Assembly: GCA_900752785.1 (NCBI GenBank)
Contig: CAADWP010000200.1
Span: 1 to 5,361 of the forward strand
Direction: 5' to 3'
Length of the DNA: 5,361 nt
Source of the DNA: an uncultured Ruminococcus sp.
GTDB taxonomy: Bacteria; Bacillota; Clostridia; Oscillospirales; Ruminococcaceae
Positions 1 through 4,753 of this stretch are shown piece by piece. The stretch's first letter is position 1. The number at the start of each line of letters is the position of its first letter. The notes below the pieces were generated by a model that ran no database searches, was not told the DNA's origin, and worked only from the letters and a program-made list of their open reading frames with translations. A program made the position numbers and the translations under genes.

Positions 1-159
1 CATCAAGGCTTTCCTTAATTACGGTCAAGTTTTTTGATTTAATTTGTCTCACATCATTGACAAACCAACAGATTTAACTTTCCCAAGAAACGAGCGTTAT
101 TACGATTTTTTAAAATTTGTGTTTGATTTTCCGTCAAGAGTGATTATACCGGTGTTTAC

Positions 160-200
160 AATTTAACCGATTATCCTACAATTGGATAATCGGTTAAATT
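160..200. repeat. Perfect 17-bp inverted repeat with 7-nt loop
   Basis: The left arm AATTTAACCGATTATCC (160-176) is exactly complementary to the right arm (184-200), around the loop TACAATT. As RNA from either strand it would form a stable 17-bp hairpin. It lies about 170 nt past the fakA stop and could help end or protect that transcript. Neither side has a proper U-run, so it is not a textbook intrinsic terminator. The AT-rich base of the stem (AATTTAA/TTAAATT) is compatible with weak bidirectional termination. Other readings are a protein-binding site or the end of a small mobile or dispersed repeat. The repeat itself is certain; its role is not. Confidence 0.9.
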
Positions 201-216
201 AGGGTGTGTTGACACT

Positions 217-233
217 ATCCGAAATGTTCGGAT
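217..233. repeat. Short perfect hairpin, 7-bp arms and 3-nt loop
   Basis: ATCCGAA (217-223) and TTCGGAT (227-233) are perfect complements around ATG. GTGT-TG-ACAC, itself a 4-bp inverted repeat, lies just before at 206-215. No U-tract follows on either strand, so there is no terminator signature. Its function is unknown. It belongs to the cluster of small symmetries between 160 and 290. Confidence 0.6.
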
Positions 234-235
234 CA

Positions 236-287
236 CAGGTATATTTTTCGTATTTCAAGGCAAAAATCCGCAGGTATACTGTCGTAT
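236..287. repeat. Imperfect direct repeat, about 35-bp period
   Basis: CAGGTATATTTTTCGTAT (236-253) is echoed by CAGGTATACTGTCGTAT (271-287). Both the first eight bases and the last six are identical, and one base is lost from the middle. There are only two copies, so this is not an array. It could be a small duplication or a pair of binding sites. No function can be assigned. Confidence 0.5.
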
Positions 288-372
288 GGTGAGGAGGATG
301 ACGCAGACAGACGGAATTTATGCTCGGAAGATTGGTGCGGTTTGGAATAGAGGGGAGTATAAAGACGGACGG

Positions 373-2025
373 TCATTCGACTGAAATAATATAGTAGTAC
401 ACGGGCTGTCCGCCATTGACAAGCATTACTTCAATTTTATCGCTTAGCTTGGATTGGATCAAGCCGCGGAGACGTTCGGCATTTTCTTCGGTGACGTCGG
501 CTCCGTATATAAGGGTAACATAGCTTGTGTCGCCCTTTGCAAGTCTCTTGACCAATTTTAGGGCAGCTTTATTTACGTCTTTTTCGGTAAATGAAAGCTT
601 GCCGTTTTCAAGGGCAAGTATTTCGCCCTCCTTAATCTGACGCCCCTCAAATTCGGAATTTCTTGCGGCAAAGGTTACAAGACCTGTCGAGACTTTTTCA
701 AACGCCTTTGTCATATTGATCCTGTTTTCGGAAAGTCCCTCGCTTTCGTCAAAAGCGAGCATAGCGGCAATTCCCTGCGGAACAGACCGTGTCTGAAGAA
801 CGCATACCTTTCTGTCTGTAAGCCTTACAGCCTGTTCGGCAGCCATTATAATGTTTTTATTATTGGGAAGCACAAAAACAGTACTTGCAGGCGTGGAGAG
901 GATAGCACGGAGAATATCGTCGGTAGAGGGGTTCATAGTTTGACCGCCTTTTACGACGACGTCAGCCCCAAGATCCGTAAACATAGCTTCAACGCCATGA
1001 CCTGCGGCAACGGCAACAAAGCCGAACTGCTTTTCGGGTTTTGCGGGAGTGAACCCTGCTTCGGCAGCCTGAGCGTCCTTGACCTTGTTTTCATGCTGAA
1101 TACGCATATTTTCGATCTTAGGCTTGGGATCGTTAATAAAATAGCCGAATTCAAGAGCTTTCTGGATAGCGTTTCCGGGATTATCGGTATGTACGTGTAC
1201 TTTTATTATCTTTTTGTCGTCAACTACTACGACGCAGTCGCCTATAGTTTCAAGATAAGCGCGAAGCATAAAAACATCTGGGCAGTTCTCGTTCTTTTCG
1301 AGCATGAATTCGGTGCAGTACGTATAATTTATTTCGTCGTCATATTCGCTTACGGCTGTTCGGAAAGAATCGGCAGAAGCTTCTGGTGACGAAGAGTTTT
1401 CGGGCTCGGCGATACTTCCGCCTTTAAAAATGTCTGTCATTGCACGGAAAATAATAGCGAGACCTTTTCCTCCGGCGTCAACTACGCCGGCTTTTTTTAG
1501 CTGCGGAAGCATATCGGTAGTCATAGAGAGAACGCGTTCTGCTTCGTCGCAGACGCGGCTCCAGAAGATAACGTCGTCGTTTGTGGAATTTGCAGCTTCG
1601 GCGGCAATTTCGGAAGCGGCTTTTACGACCGTAAGAATAGTTCCCTCGGCAGGCTTCATAACCGCCTTGTATGCAGCTTCTACGCCCAAGGCAAGAGCGT
1701 TTGCAAAATCTTCGCAGCCTGCCTCGGTTTTTCCCTCAAGACCTTTTGAGAAGCCGCGGAAAATCAATGAAAGTATAACTCCTGAATTGCCTCTTGCGCC
1801 TCTTAAAAATGCTGACGCTGCTGTGGAAGCGACTTCCGCAGCGGTAGTATTATCGGGGAGACGCTTTAGCTCGGCAACAGAATTCCCAATGGTCATAGAC
1901 ATATTCGTTCCGGTATCGCCGTCCGGAACGGGGTATACATTAAGCTCGTCTACTTCGCGTTTTCTGTTGTTTACAGTTATAGCGGCAGAAATAATTGCGT
2001 CTCTGAGTAAAGAACCGGTTATCAA
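373..2025 (-). CDS. fakA: Fatty acid kinase ATP-binding subunit FakA (YloV / DAK2-domain family)
   Basis: This is the likely cytoplasmic kinase subunit that uses ATP to phosphorylate a fatty acid bound to a FakB (DegV-family) protein; the acyl-phosphate enters phospholipid synthesis. The 550 residues match the usual length of FakA/YloV. The N-terminal DAK2 domain (about 8-200) has the nucleotide/Mg site PVPDGDTGTN at 32-41, with Asp35 and Asp37, then RGARGNSGV (75-83), KPAEGT (124-129) and VVDAGGKGL (181-189). A poorly conserved Ser/Glu-rich linker (about 203-228) leads to the middle domain. There Cys237 in YCTEF and His277/His279 in KVHVHT match the cysteine and histidines known as a metal site in FakA. 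The C-terminal domain has GGQTMNPSTDD (360-370) and ends with the family signature GGQPVYYYIISVE. The start is TTG at 2025, set by a strong Shine-Dalgarno site. It lies 44 nt after the Asp23/Gls24 gene and is surely co-transcribed with it. No FakB gene is in the window. Older annotations call such proteins dihydroxyacetone kinase-like. Confidence 0.93.
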   Translation of the reverse strand: MITGSLLRDAIISAAITVNNRKREVDELNVYPVPDGDTGTNMSMTIGNSVAELKRLPDNTTAAEVASTAASAFLRGARGNSGVILSLIFRGFSKGLEGKTEAGCEDFANALALGVEAAYKAVMKPAEGTILTVVKAASEIAAEAANSTNDDVIFWSRVCDEAERVLSMTTDMLPQLKKAGVVDAGGKGLAIIFRAMTDIFKGGSIAEPENSSSPEASADSFRTAVSEYDDEINYTYCTEFMLEKNENCPDVFMLRAYLETIGDCVVVVDDKKIIKVHVHTDNPGNAIQKALEFGYFINDPKPKIENMRIQHENKVKDAQAAEAGFTPAKPEKQFGFVAVAAGHGVEAMFTDLGADVVVKGGQTMNPSTDDILRAILSTPASTVFVLPNNKNIIMAAEQAVRLTDRKVCVLQTRSVPQGIAAMLAFDESEGLSENRINMTKAFEKVSTGLVTFAARNSEFEGRQIKEGEILALENGKLSFTEKDVNKAALKLVKRLAKGDTSYVTLIYGADVTEENAERLRGLIQSKLSDKIEVMLVNGGQPVYYYIISVE

Positions 2026-2033
2026 AATAAAGT

Positions 2034-2038
2034 CCTCC
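2034..2038 (-). promoter_or_regulatory. Ribosome binding site that fixes the TTG start of fakA
   Basis: On the minus strand GGAGG is followed after 8 nt by TTG (2025-2023), which opens directly into ITGSLLRDA, the normal start of this family. No ATG in frame lies close by. The spacing is ideal, so TTG is well supported as the true start codon. Confidence 0.8.
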
Positions 2039-2069
2039 AGTATGAAATATATTAATGGATAAAAAATTC

Positions 2070-2429
2070 TTATGCCTTTATATCGTCAACGCAGACGCGC
2101 ACCTGTCCGACGGTAACGCCTGCGGTTTCCTCTAAAGTAAATCGTACCTTGTTTACGATGCTGTCAACGGCTGCGGTAATATTTGTGCCGTAGGTGACCT
2201 TAATGTGAAGATCGACTTTAAGAGAGCCGTCATTGTACGTATGTATAATGACGCCTTTATTCTTCTTGCAGACCTTGCCGGAGATCAGCGTCATGACGGC
2301 AGACTGAAATACTCCCGTGCTGCATACGTCGGCAACGCCAAAGCAGCCTGTCACAGTATGGCGTACAATTTCGGTGAGGTAATTTTCGGATAATATAATT
2401 TGTCCGATATGATTTTCTTTTTTTATCAT
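2070..2429 (-). CDS. Asp23/Gls24 family envelope stress response protein (YloU-like)
   Basis: This is a small protein of 119 residues, the usual size for compact Asp23/Gls24 (DUF322) members such as B. subtilis YloU. It lacks a signal peptide or membrane helix and should be cytoplasmic. It shows the family pattern: GQIILSENYLTEIVRHTVTGCFGV (starting at residue 9) in short form, a central DGSLKVDLHIKVTYGTNI-like strand region (67-84), and the closing segment about 100-117 with GVTVGQVRVCVDDI. Staphylococcal Asp23 is held at the membrane by AmaP, but no AmaP is seen here. Four cysteines (29, 36, 54, 113) are notable for so small a protein, though no metal-site spacing is evident. Start ATG 2429 has AGGAG (2439-2443) 9 nt upstream. 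It is first in an operon with fakA, the common yloU-yloV arrangement of Bacillota. The rpmB gene often found divergent to this pair is absent; a binding lipoprotein gene is there instead. The family is clear, while the precise role is unknown. Confidence 0.9.
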   Translation of the reverse strand: MIKKENHIGQIILSENYLTEIVRHTVTGCFGVADVCSTGVFQSAVMTLISGKVCKKNKGVIIHTYNDGSLKVDLHIKVTYGTNITAAVDSIVNKVRFTLEETAGVTVGQVRVCVDDIKA

Positions 2430-2494
2430 ATTGCAACACTCCTGAATTATTTTTTATGCTGCTTTTGAATAGATGCTAATGAAGATACGCTTAT

Positions 2495-2523
2495 ATTATA
2501 TCATACTGTGTTTGGAATTGCAA
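2495..2523 (-). promoter_or_regulatory. Sigma-A promoter with extended -10 for the Asp23-fakA operon
   Basis: On the minus strand the -35 TTGCAA (2523-2518, four of six consensus bases) is followed by a 17-nt spacer and a perfect -10 TATAAT (2500-2495). The spacer ends in TGA, which gives the extended TGnTATAAT form. The predicted start near 2488 leaves an untranslated leader of about 58 nt. This is a housekeeping-type promoter. Confidence 0.75.
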
Positions 2524-2586
2524 CAGTCGCAGGGATAATTTCCCGAAATTTATTTTTCGGCTTTATTGTTTTATGTGCGCGCAGCC

Positions 2587-2615
2587 TTGACAATGAATTT
2601 CGTATGATGTATAAT
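2587..2615 (+). promoter_or_regulatory. Perfect consensus sigma-A promoter for the lipoprotein operon
   Basis: TTGACA (2587-2592) and TATAAT (2610-2615) are both exact consensus hexamers with the optimal 17-bp spacer. Transcription should begin near 2622, about 33 nt before the lipoprotein start codon. The 8-bp palindrome TGCGCGCA (2576-2583) sits just upstream of the -35 box. A full-consensus promoter suggests strong expression unless a regulator holds it down. No operator overlapping the promoter is obvious. Confidence 0.85.
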
Positions 2616-2654
2616 TTAATAAAGGAAATACCGCGCAAAAGGAGATAATATAAA

Positions 2655-4043
2655 ATGAAAAGAATATTATCGGGCATAGCCGCTGCTGCGGTTATGGTAT
2701 CAATATTTACTGCTTGCAGCAAGAACAAGAACAGCAGCAAGCCTGAAACCGTAACAACGTCTCCGGTGACATCAGAACCGGAGGATCCGCATAAAATGGA
2801 TATAACGTGGCTTGCGGATTATGACTTAAACCCCGAAGAGGGAGAAATGCGTTCGGCAGCTTTGACTCTTTATGAGAAAGTATACGGCGGAAAGGTGAAT
2901 TATGTTTATACCTCCGCAAAAGACAGATTCACAAACCTTGATAATATGCTTGCTTCGGGAGAAGAAGTTGATATGCTGCCTTTTGAAATGAGCGATTTTC
3001 CGAATGGCACAATAAAGAACCGCTATCAGCCTCTTGATCCGTATTTTAATGCCTTGGATATGGATTCCGAGCTTTGGAACGGTATGAGGAGCGCTGTTGA
3101 TACATTTGAATACAAAGGGCAGCACTATGTTGTTCCTTATTCGGTTTCCGATCCTCTTTTCCTGACCTACAGCAGAAAGATCACCGATGGAGAAAAGCTT
3201 GGCGATCCGTATAAGCTTTATAAGGAGGGCAAATGGGATTGGAAAGCTTTCACCGATATTATGAACAAGTTTGTGGAAAACGCTCCTCAGGGCGCTAAAC
3301 GTTACGGAATACAAGGCGTTTTCGGCGAGGCGGCTTTATATTCCACGGGACATACTGTCATAAATTATGAAAACGGCAAGCTTGTGAATAATATTGCCGA
3401 TCCGGAAATCGAAAAAGCGGCAAAGCTTCTCCGCGATCTGTCAGACAAGCAGCTCTATCTGAATCCAAAAAATTTTCCCGCAGGCTTTCCGGGAGATCAT
3501 TCCACGCTTTTTTATGCAATGTCTGACTGGGCTTTGGGAGCTTCAAACGGGGAAAATAAGGATATGGATCTGATGGTCGTTCCCTTTCCGAAAGCAGAGG
3601 GAGCGGATAAATATTATTTCTGCGGAAACTATAACGCCAAAATGCTGGCATTCGGTTCAAAAAAGGGAGAAGCTGTGGCTGCATATATAAAGTGCGAACG
3701 TCTTGCTGCGGCAAACGAAAAATATGCCGAAGAAGAAAAAAAATCCGCACTGAAAGTAAAAAATAATGTTGACGGAGAGCCGTTAAGCTTTATAACCGAA
3801 GAGCAGTATGACGCGATCGCTCAATTTAAGGATCTTGAAAAATTTTCCCCTATTTTTGATTTCGGTTACGGAATGGGCGAAAAAATGTACGGTTTTGGCG
3901 AGTATACCTACGAAACAAGGGGTGTTATGAACAATATTACGGCAGCAATGCTTGATGAAACGGATAAGGCTGATTCATGGCAGTCATTCCGCGCTTCGGT
4001 AGGCTCCGTTATCGACCAAGAAATAGCCGCCTACAACAAATGA
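2655..4043 (+). CDS. ABC-type extracellular solute-binding lipoprotein (MalE/SBP_bac_1-like)
   Basis: This is a surface lipoprotein of 462 residues with the size and make-up of carbohydrate-type (cluster B) solute-binding proteins. It has a short basic n-region (MKR), a hydrophobic stretch (about 4-20) and a lipobox FTAC with Cys21 as the lipidated residue; Phe at -3 instead of Leu is slightly unusual. A Lys/Ser/Thr/Pro-rich linker (22-46) leads to the binding fold from about 48. Family-like traits are DITWLADYDLNP opening the first lobe, VDMLPFE (105-111), YVVPYSVSDPLFLTYS (158-173), WDWKAFTDIMNKF (194-206) and the stretch about 289-312 with MSDWALGA and VVPFPK. Many aromatic residues (Trp52, Trp141, Trp194, Trp196, Trp292) are compatible with sugar binding. 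The ligand cannot be told from sequence. Start ATG 2655 has AAAGGAG 10 nt upstream. It is followed after 13 nt by a two-helix membrane protein gene. No ABC permease or ATPase adjoins it, so it is an orphan binding protein here. Confidence 0.85.
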   Translation: MKRILSGIAAAAVMVSIFTACSKNKNSSKPETVTTSPVTSEPEDPHKMDITWLADYDLNPEEGEMRSAALTLYEKVYGGKVNYVYTSAKDRFTNLDNMLASGEEVDMLPFEMSDFPNGTIKNRYQPLDPYFNALDMDSELWNGMRSAVDTFEYKGQHYVVPYSVSDPLFLTYSRKITDGEKLGDPYKLYKEGKWDWKAFTDIMNKFVENAPQGAKRYGIQGVFGEAALYSTGHTVINYENGKLVNNIADPEIEKAAKLLRDLSDKQLYLNPKNFPAGFPGDHSTLFYAMSDWALGASNGENKDMDLMVVPFPKAEGADKYYFCGNYNAKMLAFGSKKGEAVAAYIKCERLAAANEKYAEEEKKSALKVKNNVDGEPLSFITEEQYDAIAQFKDLEKFSPIFDFGYGMGEKMYGFGEYTYETRGVMNNITAAMLDETDKADSWQSFRASVGSVIDQEIAAYNK

Positions 4044-4056
4044 CGGGAGATTTATT

Positions 4057-4491
4057 ATGGCGGATAAGGTCTGTGCATACGCGGCTGTTTTTTTGGGAGC
4101 TTTTATGTTGTTATGCTATGCCGGTGCCGAGATACGAAATGCGCTGCAAGGAAAGAAGATCTTAGACGGTAAGGTGATTGGCATAGATCATTACAGCCGG
4201 TCGCTGATAATAAGATATAAGATCGACAAAGAAACATATCAGGATATAGAATACCATAAAGCAAGCTGTTTTCTTTCTGGCAATATACCTAAAACAGGAT
4301 TGAAGGTGACAGTAACGGTGTACAAAGAAAATCTTTATCGTCCTATATCGGTTTTAATGCATAAAAATTATGCGCGAGGTGCAAAACCGGGATATCTCAA
4401 CAGCAGCAAGCTTCTCGAATTGATACGACTTATCGGATTAAGTTCGTTTCTTATTATTTGCGGCATATTAACGCTTATCGAGGTGTTTTAG
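4057..4491 (+). CDS. Small two-helix membrane protein of unknown function (DUF3592-like layout)
   Basis: I do not recognise this 144-residue protein by name. A hydrophobic helix at about 7-24 and a second at about 121-142 flank a soluble domain of roughly 90 residues. That domain begins with the stretch KKILDGKVIGIDHYSRSLII (33-52), then RYKIDKETYQDIEYHK (53-68), and includes GLKVTVTVYKENLYRP (81-96). The order of helix, a G-x-V strand, a further strand pair and a V-x-V-Y-x-x-N-like turn, then a second helix resembles DUF3592-type proteins. This is a resemblance in layout, not a confirmed match. The soluble part is net basic. Start ATG 4057 has CGGGAG (4044-4049) 7 nt upstream, and the 13-nt gap to the lipoprotein gene indicates one transcript. 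A terminator follows the stop. It could assist the lipoprotein or simply ride in its operon. The reading frame is convincing; the function is open. Confidence 0.8.
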   Translation: MADKVCAYAAVFLGAFMLLCYAGAEIRNALQGKKILDGKVIGIDHYSRSLIIRYKIDKETYQDIEYHKASCFLSGNIPKTGLKVTVTVYKENLYRPISVLMHKNYARGAKPGYLNSSKLLELIRLIGLSSFLIICGILTLIEVF

Positions 4492-4533
4492 AACAAATTC
4501 TTGACGTATGCTTCAAAACTCTGCCGTTATCAC

Positions 4534-4565
4534 AGACCTGTTTGCCGCCTGCGGACAGGTCTTTT
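4534..4565 (+). terminator. Intrinsic terminator of the lipoprotein operon
   Basis: AGACCTGT (4534-4541) pairs perfectly with ACAGGTCT (4555-4562). The 13-nt interior can fold further through CCG-CCTG-CGG. A short T-run (4562-4565) follows, 70 nt beyond the stop codon of the two-helix protein gene. The stem is solid but the T-tract is short, so termination may be incomplete. The opposite strand has no T-run, so it acts for the plus strand only. Confidence 0.7.
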
Positions 4566-4637
4566 GTCAATTAGCACAAAAAGCCTGCTGATAATATGTC
4601 AATGTGCGAAAATTTTGTAAAACAAATGCAAAAGTGC

Positions 4638-4666
4638 GTGACATTTTAAAATAGCTGTGATATAAT
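4638..4666 (+). promoter_or_regulatory. Sigma-A promoter for the Big_2 protein gene
   Basis: GTGACA (4638-4643, five of six consensus bases) is followed by 17 nt and a perfect TATAAT (4661-4666). TGA before the -10 box gives the extended form. Transcription should start near 4673, leaving a leader of about 80 nt. Because the upstream terminator is weak, some read-through from the lipoprotein operon is possible. Confidence 0.78.
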
Positions 4667-4674
4667 ATTATTAA

Positions 4675-4723
4675 GGTGTCCGGCGAAATTTGACAAAGCG
4701 ATATATACGTTCCGCAGGATACC
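4675..4723 (+). promoter_or_regulatory. Possible stem-loop in the mRNA leader of the Big_2 gene
   Basis: GGTGTCC (4675-4681) can pair with GGATACC (4717-4723) as RNA: six Watson-Crick pairs and one G-U. This closes a 35-nt interior that may fold further. The stem would begin within a few bases of the predicted transcript start, as seen for 5'-end hairpins that slow mRNA decay. It does not match a riboswitch class I know, and the pairing may be chance. Confidence 0.3.
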
Positions 4724-4753
4724 GAAAAATAAAAAGAAAGGGATAATAAACAT

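Larger units (their letters stand above)
1..372. other. Gene-free stretch downstream of fakA, with inverted and direct repeats
   Basis: No convincing gene is seen on either strand. The first 160 bases are AT-rich. One plus-strand frame stays open from 38 to 166 and stops inside the left arm of the 160-200 inverted repeat. It lacks a start and is cut from upstream codons by TGA at 35-37, so it is at most a gene remnant. From about 202 to 372 the base composition shifts and small symmetries cluster: GTGT-TG-ACAC at 206-215, a 7-bp hairpin ATCCGAA-ATG-TTCGGAT at 217-233, and a direct repeat at 236-287. In many Bacillota recG follows this fakA homologue, but nothing resembling RecG is visible here. 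The stretch could be an untranslated tail, a degraded element or a small dispersed repeat, and the sequence alone does not decide. Confidence 0.6.

Noticed and set aside
209..245. TTGACA at 209-214 as a plus-strand promoter
   Set aside because: There is no acceptable -10 box at 16-18 nt; TATATT appears only about 25 nt downstream.
298..384. A 28-codon plus-strand frame (MTQTDGIYARKIG...) preceded by GAGGAGG
   Set aside because: The purine-rich stretch abuts the ATG with no spacing, no promoter is evident, and the frame overlaps the fakA 3' end. It is too short to support.
362..418. GACGGACGG (364-372) against CTGTCCGCC (408-416) as a fakA terminator
   Set aside because: The match is only seven of nine, the loop is long and overlaps the coding end, and no U-run follows on the minus strand.
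940..1389. A 149-codon plus-strand open frame opposite the middle of fakA
   Set aside because: It is antisense to the metal-site and C-terminal regions of FakA and has no promoter, ribosome site or family resemblance.
1430..2062. A 210-codon plus-strand open frame opposite the start of fakA
   Set aside because: It is fully antisense to a gene with unmistakable family motifs, has no recognisable domain and a Ser/Ala-rich composition typical of a reverse-strand shadow.
2826..3314. A 162-codon minus-strand open frame inside the lipoprotein gene
   Set aside because: It is a shadow of the binding-protein gene, whose plus-strand frame has a promoter, ribosome site, lipobox and family motifs. The 3358-3750 minus frame is rejected for the same reason.
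4596..4644. ATGTCA (4596-4601) and TGACAT (4639-4644) inverted, with GTGCG repeated at 4604 and 4634, as an operator at the Big_2 promoter
   Set aside because: The arms are only 6 bp, 37 nt apart, in AT-rich DNA. Chance is a sufficient explanation without conservation data.
4690..4718. TTGACA at 4690-4695 as a second promoter for the Big_2 gene
   Set aside because: No -10 hexamer lies at proper spacing, whereas 4638-4666 fits well.
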